A DNA stretch of 40,042 nucleotides from Bacteroidota bacterium (lineage in GTDB: Bacteria > Bacteroidota > Bacteroidia > Chitinophagales > Saprospiraceae), in NCBI GenBank assembly GCA_017857395.1, contig JAFMDF010000055.1:1-40042 (forward strand), written 5' to 3'. The first letter of the stretch is position 1; each line of letters opens with the position of its first letter. The notes beneath the pieces were generated by a model. The model was not told the DNA's origin, made no database searches, and worked only from the letters and a program-made list of their open reading frames with translations. The position numbers were made by a program, and so were the translations under genes. This document shows, piece after piece, positions 1-7,887 of this stretch.

Positions 1-1
1 T

Positions 2-2023
2 AGTGCTTTTCCTGTTGGAACAACTACCATTACTTATCAAATTGGCGATGGTTGTGCCAATCAAACTTGTAGCTTTACGGTAACCGTTAACGGTGCTGGC
101 GACGCAAATGATTTAACCATTACTTGTCCTGCTGATGTTACTGGTTGCGCAGGTCAATCTATTACGCCTGGTGTCACGGGAACAGCAACCGTCACTGTAG
201 CTAATTCTAATTGTCCGACGACTTTAGGTTATAATGATGTAGTTACCAATAATGGTTGTGGCGCAAAAACGATTAAAAGAGAATGGGTGGTTTATTTTAC
301 CAATAACTCAGCTATCAGAAAAACTTGTACCCAAACGATTACTTTAGCTGCACCAACACTTAGCAATTGTCCGACGGATGTGGTTTTAAGTTGTGAAGAT
401 GGCAATACTCATAGTTGGAATGCACCGACTGTTAATGGAAATTGTGGCGGAACGCTTACTCAAACGAGTGGTCCTGCAAGTGGCAGTTCTTTTCCTATAG
501 GAACAACGACTATTACTTATCAAATTGGAGATGGTTGTACCAATCAAATTTGTAGCTTTACAGTAACCGTAGTCGATGGTGGTGGTTTGACCACTAACTG
601 TCCAGCCGATGTGGTTTTAGATTGTGTGCCAGAACAGAATGGTGCCATTTATTCATGGGAAACACCAACGGCAAGTAGCTGTTGTAATAGTTGCCCAGAA
701 CCAGGAATTGATTTAACGGATTTTGTTTACATGGGCATCTTAAATGGACATCAATATTATTGTTCTAAAGAAAAAGCTGACTGGGCAACTGCGAAAGCAA
801 CTTGTGAAAGCCAAGGTGGGCATTTAGCGGTCATCAATAGCGCCGAAGAAAATCAAATGCTAAGTGCCTTTTTGAAAGACCAAAGTGCCTATATCGGTTT
901 AAGTGATATTCAACAAGAAGGTGTTTTTGAATGGTGCAATAATGACCCCGTAACTTATTCTAATTGGTACCCTGGTCAACCTGATAATTATGGCAATAAT
1001 CAAGATGTTACTCGTTTATTTCCAAATGGTGTATGGGATGATATAGCAGGACATTATAAACTAGAATACATCTTAGAAATACCTTGTTTGAGCATTCAGC
1101 AATGTGCAGGCCCAGAAAGTGGTAGTGTCTTTCCTGTAGGGACAACCGAAGTAGCCTATCATATTGAAGATAATTGTGGCAATGAAGAAGTTTGTACGTT
1201 TAATGTAACGGTTAATCCTTGCGATAATTTAGTTGATTATTGTGATATAACTGGACAAAACACGACTTATTTCTGGATTCGCCACGTTGTCTTAGGTGCC
1301 ATAAATAATCCTACTGTAGCAAATGGTGGGTACGGCGACTTTTCTAACTTAAGTACAAATGTACAAGCAGGGTCAGAACAGACAATCATACTTTCTCCAG
1401 GTTTTGCTCGGAATAAATACTACTTGAATTGGAGAGTTTGGATTGATTATAATCGAGATGGTGATTTTAATGATGCCAATGAAGAATTATTTACTATTCG
1501 AGATTATAATATTCTGAAAATCAAATTTAGAGTACCGCAGCAATGTGCAATTGGACAAACCAGAATGCGCGTGTCCATGAAATATGGTAATCCTGCCAAT
1601 CATTGCCAAGATTTCACTTATGGAGAGGTAGAAGATTATACTATTAATTTAACACCCGCAACAAATGGGTTAAGCGCAATTACTGGCACTAGTCGCTCAA
1701 CAAATGAGGTGGAAGTAGAAGTGATTCCTCATGAATCTACTGCACCACTTAGCAACTTATTGCCAACAGAGACGCCTTCTTTAACGGTATTTCCTAATCC
1801 TGTTGCAACTAATTTACAGGTACAATTAACGGATTATCAACAATTGGATGGTGTGTTGAAAATTTATAATCACTTAGGACAAACAGTACATCAAGAACTA
1901 TTGTCAAGAGATAATAAACAGCAAGTCTCTATAGCAGTTAATCATTTGCCTGATGGCATGTATTTGTTAAGTGTAGAATCAGATGATGCGGCACCGATTG
2001 TGCGGAAGTTTAACAAGCATTAA
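2..2023 (+). CDS. T9SS surface protein, 3' part: HYR repeats, C-type lectin, GEVED, sorting domain
   Basis: The frame is open from base 2, so the gene starts left of the window; the GTG at 287 lies inside the protein and is not its start. In order I see HYR-type modules (motifs such as FPVGTTTITYQIGDGC), a C-type lectin domain (about bases 720-1085, with WATAKATCESQGGHLAVI and the ending W-D-D), the rest of a HYR module, a GEVED domain ending in GEVEDYTINL, and a type A T9SS sorting domain (about 1780-2020, LTVFPNPVATNLQV, ending in VRKFNKH). Two HYR segments (2-89 and 485-571) are nearly the same at DNA level, 483 bases apart, so the modules have duplicated. The lectin domain sits inside a HYR module. 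The protein is probably exported by T9SS and anchored at the cell surface, where it would bind carbohydrate or protein. The exact ligand cannot be read from the sequence. Confidence 0.88.
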   Translation, partial: SAFPVGTTTITYQIGDGCANQTCSFTVTVNGAGDANDLTITCPADVTGCAGQSITPGVTGTATVTVANSNCPTTLGYNDVVTNNGCGAKTIKREWVVYFTNNSAIRKTCTQTITLAAPTLSNCPTDVVLSCEDGNTHSWNAPTVNGNCGGTLTQTSGPASGSSFPIGTTTITYQIGDGCTNQICSFTVTVVDGGGLTTNCPADVVLDCVPEQNGAIYSWETPTASSCCNSCPEPGIDLTDFVYMGILNGHQYYCSKEKADWATAKATCESQGGHLAVINSAEENQMLSAFLKDQSAYIGLSDIQQEGVFEWCNNDPVTYSNWYPGQPDNYGNNQDVTRLFPNGVWDDIAGHYKLEYILEIPCLSIQQCAGPESGSVFPVGTTEVAYHIEDNCGNEEVCTFNVTVNPCDNLVDYCDITGQNTTYFWIRHVVLGAINNPTVANGGYGDFSNLSTNVQAGSEQTIILSPGFARNKYYLNWRVWIDYNRDGDFNDANEELFTIRDYNILKIKFRVPQQCAIGQTRMRVSMKYGNPANHCQDFTYGEVEDYTINLTPATNGLSAITGTSRSTNEVEVEVIPHESTAPLSNLLPTETPSLTVFPNPVATNLQVQLTDYQQLDGVLKIYNHLGQTVHQELLSRDNKQQVSIAVNHLPDGMYLLSVESDDAAPIVRKFNKH

Positions 2024-2050
2024 TTATAATACGATTTATAGTAATTATAG

Positions 2051-2080
2051 GGCGGCTATTTCTGATAGCCGCCTTTTTTT
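2051..2080 (+). terminator. Rho-independent terminator after the surface protein gene
   Basis: A perfect 9-bp stem (GGCGGCTAT / ATAGCCGCC) with a 5-base loop is followed directly by seven T residues, 28 bases after the stop codon at 2023. Confidence 0.92.
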
Positions 2081-2094
2081 GTTTACTTCTAAAA

Positions 2095-2170
2095 ACTGGT
2101 AGCAAAGCCTTCAGGCTTTCCCGTCCCCGACCTTTAGGTCGGTTTCAGCATAAAAATTTTCACTACCAAT
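2095..2170. repeat. Short palindromic element with ACTGGTAG ends, copy 1
   Basis: The 76-base stretch begins ACTGGTAGC and ends with CACTACCAAT, an imperfect inverted repeat. Inside are two small palindromes, AAGCCTTCAGGCTTT and CGACCTTTAGGTCGG. The same ends and the same inner palindrome (ACCTTTAGGT) occur at 11514-11667, so this is a dispersed family of non-coding elements. It lies between convergent genes and its right end touches the stop codon of the minus-strand fragment. Confidence 0.65.
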
Positions 2171-2559
2171 TAACGTCCCTTTTTAATAATTTTCTTCGTA
2201 AATATCCGACCTTCCAAAGCTACTTTCAAAAAATAAACACCATTGGGTAAAAATCGAATATCAAGTCGGTTTAGATGAATCGGTACTGCTATCTTATGCC
2301 CTAATAAATCATAGATAATAGCAGAAGAAATTGATTTAGCAGGAGTTACTTTTATTTGTAGCCAATCTGTTGTAGGATTAGGAAAAAGCTGAAGGTCTAT
2401 ATCCGTAGCTATTTCTACAGTTGGTACAATTCTGTCAATAACATCACAAATCAATTTATCGGGATTATAATTGATAAAACTATCGGAGAAGCAACGGAGG
2501 CTAACCCAAGGAAAATCTATTGCACATAAGAAATCATACTTAGGATTTCGATTTAACAA
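2170..2559 (-). pseudogene. Orphan T9SS sorting-domain fragment
   Basis: About 129 codons. The C-terminal half is a type A T9SS sorting domain (LQLFPNPTTDWLQIKV, then LPNGVYFLKV, ending in FTKKIIKKGR). The N-terminal half matches no domain I recognise. There is no ATG or signal peptide in the frame; the only possible start is TTG at 2559, and an in-frame stop lies at 2572-2574. T9SS cargo needs an N-terminal Sec signal, so this piece cannot be secreted by itself. I read it as the 3' remnant of a larger secreted protein gene whose 5' part has been lost. A tiny real gene with a TTG start is possible but less likely. Confidence 0.6.
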
Positions 2560-2662
2560 ACTTCCGATTCTTCAATAAAAATAAGGGAACTAAAATTAGG
2601 ACTAATCTCGTTTTCCTATTTTAATCGTTTTGAGGTGATTTTTTTTTAAGGTAACCAAACAT

Positions 2663-2693
2663 TTTGTTAACCTACTGCCTTTTTTTATTTTTG
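2663..2693 (+). promoter_or_regulatory. Bacteroidota sigma-A promoter for the GNAT gene
   Basis: TTTG (2663-2666), 19 bases, then TATTTTTG (2686-2693) matches the Bacteroidota consensus TTTG-N19-TAnnTTTG. The ATG follows 24 bases after the -7 element. Confidence 0.75.
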
Positions 2694-2717
2694 ACGTACA
2701 ACTGCTAAAACAGCATC

Positions 2718-3560
2718 ATGCAAATAAAAAACCTAAGCAATACCAATTCCCAATCCATAGTTGATTGTTTCAACGAAGCATTCGCCAATTATTTTGTACC
2801 CATTCATGCTTCGGCAGAATACCTAACCTTAAGATGGAAAGGTGCAAGAATTGACCCCGCATTATCTTTTGGTGTATTTGATAAAGATAAAATAGTTGCC
2901 TTTATGTTTATCGGCGTCGATGAACATTACGGTAAATTAACAGCCCATAATGATGGAACAGGCGTCATTCCTGCCTATCGAGGCAATCGCTTAGTAGATA
3001 AAATGTATGACCTAGCGATACCGCAATTTAAAGCCAAAAGTATTGAACAATGCAGTTTAGAAGTAATCCAAGAAAATACCCGAGCGATTAACGTCTATGA
3101 AAGAATCGGGTTTAAAAAACTAAGAGAGATTAATTGTTATGGTGGAGAGATTATTCGTACAAACGCCCCTACTCCACCCAATTTAGTTATCCAACAAATC
3201 AATCAACCCAATTGGAAACGCTACCAAACTTGCTTCGATTTTGTGCCGTGTTGGAATAATTCTTTAAACTGGGTTAAAGCAATTCAGGATACCTATGAGG
3301 TGATAGAAATATACGATAATCAGCAATTTGCTGGATTTGGCGCAGTTGACAAATCAGGGTCTTTGCCTATTTTTGGGATTGTTCCTGCCTTTAGGCAAAA
3401 AGGCTATGGCAGGATTTTATTGGACTATATGGCCGCAACTCGACCTAAATTAAGAACGAATAATGTGGATGATTCTGCAACCGCTACTTTACAATTTTTA
3501 GAAAAAATGGGGATGCAAAATTCTATTAATCAGTATGAAATGTTGTTCAATCTAACGTAA
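2718..3560 (+). CDS. Tandem GNAT-family N-acetyltransferase
   Basis: The 280-residue protein has two GNAT folds. The N-terminal one (about 1-140) ends in the typical ENTRAINVYERIGFKK segment, and its acetyl-CoA loop is degenerate (AYRGNRLV). The C-terminal one (about 155-280) keeps the R-x-x-G-x-G/A loop (FRQKGYGRILLDYM) and ends FLEKMGM. The C-terminal half therefore looks like the better acetyl-CoA binding site, and the N-terminal half may be structural or bind substrate. It would transfer an acetyl group to an unknown amine. It is cytoplasmic, with no signal peptide. It stands alone, with its own promoter, and is convergent with coaX. Confidence 0.85.
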   Translation: MQIKNLSNTNSQSIVDCFNEAFANYFVPIHASAEYLTLRWKGARIDPALSFGVFDKDKIVAFMFIGVDEHYGKLTAHNDGTGVIPAYRGNRLVDKMYDLAIPQFKAKSIEQCSLEVIQENTRAINVYERIGFKKLREINCYGGEIIRTNAPTPPNLVIQQINQPNWKRYQTCFDFVPCWNNSLNWVKAIQDTYEVIEIYDNQQFAGFGAVDKSGSLPIFGIVPAFRQKGYGRILLDYMAATRPKLRTNNVDDSATATLQFLEKMGMQNSINQYEMLFNLT

Positions 3561-3587
3561 ATTGCTCCGAAAATGCTGCAATATGCA

Positions 3588-3665
3588 CGTATCTGATACG
3601 TTGGTAGAAATTGGACGCATATCTTTTATGATTTACATATCAGACAGCCTTGAAGGTGTCAGATA
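3588..3665. repeat. Palindromes between convergent genes
   Basis: CGTATCTGATACG (3588-3600) is a perfect 13-base palindrome. A second imperfect hairpin covers about 3637-3665 (TATCAGACA ... TGTCAGATA, with CCTTGAAGG in the centre). They fill the gap between the GNAT and coaX stop codons and may act as a two-way transcription end, although neither has a long T tract. Confidence 0.45.
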
Positions 3666-3676
3666 GGTAATAATTG

Positions 3677-4438
3677 CTAATTCGCCTCTGCAATAATCTT
3701 TAACCCATTCATCGTCAATTCCACATCAATCTCCTCGAATTGGTCTTTCAATGGATGCAAAATAGAGGAAAGTCCACCCGTAGCAACGGCAATATACTGC
3801 GCCCCTACTTCCTTCCGAATCTCTGCTAACATGTGTGTAACCAACCCTACATAACCAACTAAAATGCCACTTTGAATCGCATGAATCGTATTTTTACCTA
3901 CAGGTAGTGCTGGTAAGTCTAATGGGACTTCTGGCAATTGTGCGGTCTTGGAAAATAAAGCAGCAATCGCTGTTTTAAGGCCTGGTGCAATAGCCACCCC
4001 TAATATTTCTCCTTTTTTAGAGACGGTTGTAAAAGTCAAAGCCGTTCCAAAATCGACAATAATACAATCCTTTTTATAAATGGCATTGGCAGCTACTGCA
4101 TTGGCGACTAAATCTGACCCAATTTCATTTGGGTTGTCAATTTTAAGCGAAATAAAAGGGTAAATCGTAGGACCAACGACAACTATTGGGGCAGGAAACA
4201 GTTCTGGTAAAATTTCTTTAAAAACAGGTGTTAGAGAAGGTACTACGCTGCTTAATACCATTTTCTCCACTTCCTCAATATCAATATCATGTTCTAATAA
4301 ATCATTCTTGATTTTCATCGTGTAAAAAAAAGGGGATTCATCTCGAATGGTCGGATAGCGCCAAAAATGTATCCAATCATTATTTTGATTAATGGCTAAA
4401 GAAACGTTGGAATTACCGATGTCGATGGCTACTAGCAT
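3677..4438 (-). CDS. coaX: Type III pantothenate kinase
   Basis: This enzyme phosphorylates pantothenate, the first step of coenzyme A synthesis, in the cytoplasm. The 253-residue length is normal for CoaX. The ASKHA-fold phosphate motifs are present: AIDIGNSNVSLAI at the N-terminus and DFGTALTFT near residue 130. Between them lies EIGSDLVANAVAA, the place of the family GxDR motif; here the aspartate is kept but the arginine is replaced by leucine. The ATG at 4438 is clear. It is transcribed leftward from its own promoter (4504-4536), and its leader contains an iterated ATGATGAGT word. Confidence 0.93.
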   Translation of the reverse strand: MLVAIDIGNSNVSLAINQNNDWIHFWRYPTIRDESPFFYTMKIKNDLLEHDIDIEEVEKMVLSSVVPSLTPVFKEILPELFPAPIVVVGPTIYPFISLKIDNPNEIGSDLVANAVAANAIYKKDCIIVDFGTALTFTTVSKKGEILGVAIAPGLKTAIAALFSKTAQLPEVPLDLPALPVGKNTIHAIQSGILVGYVGLVTHMLAEIRKEVGAQYIAVATGGLSSILHPLKDQFEEIDVELTMNGLKIIAEAN

Positions 4439-4446
4439 AGTTATTA

Positions 4447-4476
4447 ATGATGAGTTATTAGTGATGAGTGATGAAT
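4447..4476. repeat. Iterated ATGATGAGT(TAT) leader repeat, coaX copy
   Basis: TGATGAGT occurs twice and a shorter TGATGAAT follows. Nearly the same block is found at 19071-19100. Both begin 9 bases before the ATG of a minus-strand gene (coaX and purH), inside the predicted 5' leader. Confidence 0.6.
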
Positions 4477-4503
4477 TTAACGCACCCCCTCATTTAGTAG
4501 ATT

Positions 4504-4536
4504 CAAAATTAAGCATTTCCCAACTTTGTTGACAAA
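4504..4536 (-). promoter_or_regulatory. Promoter for coaX
   Basis: Read on the minus strand: TTTG (4533-4536), 21 bases, TAATTTTG (4504-4511). This fits the Bacteroidota consensus and would give a leader of about 60 bases. Confidence 0.6.
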
Positions 4537-4582
4537 AAATAAACTAATCTCTTCTAAACTCCTTAGTCGATTCAATTGTTAT

Positions 4583-4590
4583 TATCTTTG
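4583..4590 (+). promoter_or_regulatory. -7 element for mrp
   Basis: TATCTTTG matches TAnnTTTG and lies 38 bases before the TTG start. I see no good TTTG at the expected distance upstream, so this call rests on the -7 box alone. Confidence 0.5.
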
Positions 4591-4628
4591 CGTATCATTT
4601 TTCATTATTCTATATATAGCAACTAACA

Positions 4629-5720
4629 TTGATTGATAATAATAAAATAGTAGCAGCCTTACGAAAAGTCATGGACCCAAATACGGGGCAGGATATTATT
4701 CAGGCACGCATGATACAAGACCTAAAAGTAGCTGATGATAATGTCAGTTTTACTTTGGTTTTGCCGACTTTAAATAGTCCCAACAAATCAGATTTAAACT
4801 TTGCTTGTCAGCGAGTGATTCAAGACATTTACCCAAATGTGAATGTGGATGTGCACATGAAAGCCAATACGGCACAATCGCAGCAAAGTACGAGTCCGAT
4901 TACGCAGGTAAAAAATATCATTGCGGTTGCTTCTGGAAAAGGTGGTGTAGGAAAATCAACGGTAGCAGTCAATTTGGCTTTGGGCTTAAAAAAATTGGGC
5001 GCTAAAGTTGGCTTGATTGATGCAGATTTATATGGCCCTTCTATTCCAACGATGTTGGGTTTGCAAGGGCAAAGACCAAAAGTAAAGGATGTGTATGGTA
5101 AGCCAAAGATTACGCCTTTGGAAGCTTATGGGATGCCTGTTATGTCTATCGGTTTTATCATTGAACCAGAACAAGCAGTCGTATTAAGAGGCCCAAGATT
5201 AGGCGGCATTATCAAACAATTTTTTAATGATACCTTATGGCCAGCCTTGGATTTTTTAATTGTTGATTTACCTCCTGGTACAGGGGATATTCAATTGACT
5301 TTGGTGCAAACCGTGCCCGTTACTGGTTCGGTTATCGTGACAACCCCACAAGAAGTGGCGATTGCAGATGCTATCAAGGCGGTGAGCATGTTCCAATTAC
5401 CATCAGTTAATGTGCCAATTTTAGGGGTCGTAGAAAATATGTCTTGGTTTACACCAAAAGAACTTCCTAATAATAAATATCATATCTTTGGAGAAGGCGG
5501 TGGTAAAAAACTAGCCAAAATGAGTAAGACTGTCCTACTAGGGCAAGTGCCATTAGTTCAAGGGATTCGAGAAGCAGGAGACAATGGTAAACCAGCCTTA
5601 TTACACGACGATGCTTTATTAAGTGCCCCTTTTATGAAAGTAGCAGAAAATACCCTTCGACAGGTAGGGATTAGAAATGAGACGTTAGGACCAACAAAGA
5701 TTATACAAGTGAAAGGATAA
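4629..5720 (+). CDS. apbC: Mrp/ApbC family iron-sulfur cluster carrier ATPase
   Basis: The 363-residue protein binds and passes on Fe-S clusters using ATP. It has an N-terminal MIP18/DUF59 domain (about 1-80) and a ParA-like P-loop domain with the deviant Walker A SGKGGVGKST at 102-111, then GLIDADLYGPSIPTMLG and DLPPGTGDIQLT. The cluster-binding CxxC pair of many Mrp proteins is absent: where it would lie the sequence reads WFTPKELPNNKYHIFG, a form I associate with Bacteroidota. The start is TTG at 4629, because an in-frame TAG lies at 4617 and the next ATG (4674) would cut into the DUF59 domain. The nfu-type gene follows, so the pair makes an Fe-S module. Confidence 0.9.
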   Translation: MIDNNKIVAALRKVMDPNTGQDIIQARMIQDLKVADDNVSFTLVLPTLNSPNKSDLNFACQRVIQDIYPNVNVDVHMKANTAQSQQSTSPITQVKNIIAVASGKGGVGKSTVAVNLALGLKKLGAKVGLIDADLYGPSIPTMLGLQGQRPKVKDVYGKPKITPLEAYGMPVMSIGFIIEPEQAVVLRGPRLGGIIKQFFNDTLWPALDFLIVDLPPGTGDIQLTLVQTVPVTGSVIVTTPQEVAIADAIKAVSMFQLPSVNVPILGVVENMSWFTPKELPNNKYHIFGEGGGKKLAKMSKTVLLGQVPLVQGIREAGDNGKPALLHDDALLSAPFMKVAENTLRQVGIRNETLGPTKIIQVKG

Positions 5721-5727
5721 CAGTAGC

Positions 5728-5750
5728 TTAGGCATCTTGCCTGAGTAACA
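5728..5750. repeat. Small hairpin between mrp and the NifU gene
   Basis: CTTAGGCA and TGCCTGAG form an 8-bp stem with one G-T pair around a 3-base loop. It resembles the other short spacer palindromes of this window and has no T tract. Confidence 0.4.
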
Positions 5751-5787
5751 ATAATAATCTAATAATTAATCAACTAATAATCAACTC

Positions 5788-6048
5788 ATGTTAGCGGTAG
5801 AAAAAGAAGCCTTAATCAAAAGAGTAGATATTGCCCTAGATGATATTCGCCCGCACTTAGCGGTAGACGGTGGCAATATTGAGATTGTGGATATTACGGA
5901 CGAAATGGTCTTGCAAATCAATTGGCTAGGCAATTGTTCCAGTTGTTCTATGTCAGCAATGACGATGCGAGCAGGAGTTGAGCAGACTTTACAAGGAAAA
6001 GTGCCAGAGATTAAGGGGGTTGAAGCAATGAATGGAATTGTGGTATAA
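5788..6048 (+). CDS. NifU C-terminal domain protein (Nfu-type Fe-S scaffold)
   Basis: This 86-residue protein is a single NifU C-terminal domain. The Nfu core is clear: an N-terminal helix leading to DIRPHLAVDGGNIEIVDI, then the CxxC of NWLGNCSSCSMSAMTM, which binds a 4Fe-4S cluster between two subunits, and the closing helix ending VEAMNGIVV. It carries assembled clusters to apoproteins in the cytoplasm. It lies 67 bases after mrp on the same strand and is probably cotranscribed with it. Confidence 0.92.
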   Translation: MLAVEKEALIKRVDIALDDIRPHLAVDGGNIEIVDITDEMVLQINWLGNCSSCSMSAMTMRAGVEQTLQGKVPEIKGVEAMNGIVV

Positions 6049-6083
6049 TTTTCAATTTTCAATTTTCAATTTTCAATTTTCAA
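6049..6083. repeat. Tandem 7-mer TTTTCAA x5
   Basis: Five exact copies of TTTTCAA start at the base after the nfu-type stop codon. The number could vary by slippage. They separate the Fe-S genes from the ATPase/TOPRIM cassette. Confidence 0.9.
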
Positions 6084-6135
6084 TTTCCTACGGGGAGTTA
6101 AAAGTGATAATTGAGTTTAATTTTTATCCAATAAA

Positions 6136-7305
6136 GTGTCTGCTAAAAAACATACTAATTCTGCCTATATTAGCCATGTTCATCTAAAAGGCTACAAATC
6201 TATTATTGATACGGAAGTGGAACTGCATCCTGGGCTGAATATTATTATTGGGCCTAATGGGAGTGGGAAGACTAATTTTTTGGAGTTTTTACATAAGATT
6301 TCTTCAGCACAACCTAATAAGATTGAATCTGAATTTGAGGTTAAATTAAAATTTTACTTTAAAAATAAAAATAACGAATATACTTATTCTGTAAAGAAAG
6401 AATTAGAAGTTAATGATAAGACTAAAAAGATAGAAAAAAAACTAAAAGAAAAGTTAGTCGGAGGAGAGCAAGATATTGATAGTGAACGTGAACCAGATAA
6501 ATCGGTTAATTTTTTTCCTATTCCCAATGGTTTTCCTGATTGGAAAGATTTAGATTCTATAATTATTAGATTTGGATTGCCTATCAAAATGCAAAACTTA
6601 TCTCAATCTCTTAGCTTTACTGTGAGGGTATTGAATATAGGAGGGGATACTAATTTCACTTATACAAGTTATGAATTTAGCCCTAAAATAACTTCAGGTA
6701 TTGAAAAAATTTTAAAAGATATATCTTCTTCAATAGTCTATAAAAAAAATGATATATCTATCAATTCTGACCTTTCTTTTGATGAAGTAAAAAGAAATTT
6801 AAAAAAGTTTACACCTATTAAGTCTGTTAGAATAATGCCCAAACTAGATTTAGCTAAGGTGAACTCATATTACAGAGCAGATTACGTAAATTTTGAATTT
6901 TCAGTAGAAAACAATTGGCTAAAATGGAATCAACTATCAGATGGCACAAAAAGATTATTTTATATAATATCAGAAGTTACATTAAATGACGGACTTTGTC
7001 TTATAGAAGAACCAGAAATAGGCGTCCATCCCAATCAATACGATAAAATTCTTAATTTCCTAAAAGAACAAGCAGAAGAGAAGCAAATTATCATAACGAC
7101 TCATTCACCTAGAACATTAGATATTTTGGAAGATGAGGAGTTAGATAGAATTATCCTAACTCGTTACGATAGAGAATTGGGAACCAAAATGCGCCACTTA
7201 AACGAAGCAGAAATTAAGCACGCTAAAAATAAAGAAGATGGTCTATTCTTGAGTGATTTATGGACATGGACAAGCTTTTTTGATGAAGAAGAAACGGTGA
7301 TATGA
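6136..7305 (+). CDS. AAA/ABC-type ATPase (OLD/RecF-like) of a putative defence cassette
   Basis: The 389-residue ATPase has Walker A IIGPNGSGKTNFLEFL (37-52), an ABC signature-like NQLSDGTKRLF (265-275), Walker B GLCLIEEPEIGVHP (286-299) and the switch histidine TTHSP (321-325). This is the AAA_21/AAA_15 architecture of OLD, RecF-like and AbiL/AriA proteins. The middle (about 75-260) is lysine-rich and diverged. The start is GTG at 6136: an in-frame TAA lies at 6118, and no ATG comes before the Walker motif. Its stop codon overlaps the ATG of the next gene (ATGA), a sign of translational coupling. It probably senses or clamps DNA or a phage component and controls the TOPRIM-like partner. The coding sequence is richer in A and Lys codons than its neighbours, which fits recent acquisition but proves nothing. 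Confidence 0.8.
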   Translation: MSAKKHTNSAYISHVHLKGYKSIIDTEVELHPGLNIIIGPNGSGKTNFLEFLHKISSAQPNKIESEFEVKLKFYFKNKNNEYTYSVKKELEVNDKTKKIEKKLKEKLVGGEQDIDSEREPDKSVNFFPIPNGFPDWKDLDSIIIRFGLPIKMQNLSQSLSFTVRVLNIGGDTNFTYTSYEFSPKITSGIEKILKDISSSIVYKKNDISINSDLSFDEVKRNLKKFTPIKSVRIMPKLDLAKVNSYYRADYVNFEFSVENNWLKWNQLSDGTKRLFYIISEVTLNDGLCLIEEPEIGVHPNQYDKILNFLKEQAEEKQIIITTHSPRTLDILEDEELDRIILTRYDRELGTKMRHLNEAEIKHAKNKEDGLFLSDLWTWTSFFDEEETVI

Positions 7306-7886
7306 AGCGAATTGGCATAGTGAGTGAAAACTATAATAATGATTCAATAGCCGTTGGTAGGTTGTTGAAAAAGAAGTATAGCGACCAAGCTGTTTTTGTT
7401 CCTCTTTTAAAATCAATTTCTGGTAAAGGTTTGGACGAAATACGAAAGGTTGTAAAAATTTTAAAGGACGAGATAAAGCAGAAAAAAATTGACTTATTAA
7501 TTTTAGTACGAGATTTAGATGGCTTAACATCAGAAAAGAAGAAAATAAATACTATTGAAAGTTGGGCAGAAAAAATACAAAAACAACTAGTGATAAACCC
7601 ACAATTATTCATCGTTATTTTTGAATTAGAAGCATTCATCCTTGCAGATATAGAAACCTTTAATAAAATTTATAAGCTTAAATATCAATTAAAAACTTCT
7701 CCTAAATTCCAATCCGAGCCCAAAGAATTGCTTAAGCAAATCACGCGAAAATCTAAAAGAAAATATAAAGAATCGGATGCCCCCGAAATCTTCCAACAAC
7801 TCAACTTCCAAAAAATATATCAAAATCACAAAGGCCAAAACAGTTTCCAATCCTTCATAAAAGAACTAGAAAATACTTTAAACTAA
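7302..7886 (+). CDS. TOPRIM-like (DUF4276/RloB-type) putative nuclease partner
   Basis: The 194-residue protein starts within the stop of the ATPase gene. It shows the acidic pattern of a TOPRIM-like fold: a first strand with glutamate (IGIVSEN, E9), then [12 protein letters not shown] with D71-x-D73, then [11 protein letters not shown] (E108, E110, D116), which matches the E-x-E-x-W/F-L-L-A-D segment of DUF4276/RloB proteins. Such proteins pair with AAA_21 ATPases in AbiL, PARIS-like and split OLD systems, where the TOPRIM part cuts nucleic acid or tRNA. The C-terminus is Lys-rich and of unknown fold. I infer the family from motifs only; enzymatic activity is not shown. Confidence 0.68.
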   Translation: MKRIGIVSENYNNDSIAVGRLLKKKYSDQAVFVPLLKSISGKGLDEIRKVVKILKDEIKQKKIDLLILVRDLDGLTSEKKKINTIESWAEKIQKQLVINPQLFIVIFELEAFILADIETFNKIYKLKYQLKTSPKFQSEPKELLKQITRKSKRKYKESDAPEIFQQLNFQKIYQNHKGQNSFQSFIKELENTLN

Positions 7887-7887
7887 T

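Noticed and set aside
287-2023. A gene start at GTG 287
   Set aside because: The frame is open to base 2 and codes more HYR sequence upstream, so 287 is inside a longer gene.
6049-6083. CRISPR-like array
   Set aside because: The units are 7 bases with no spacers and no cas genes nearby.
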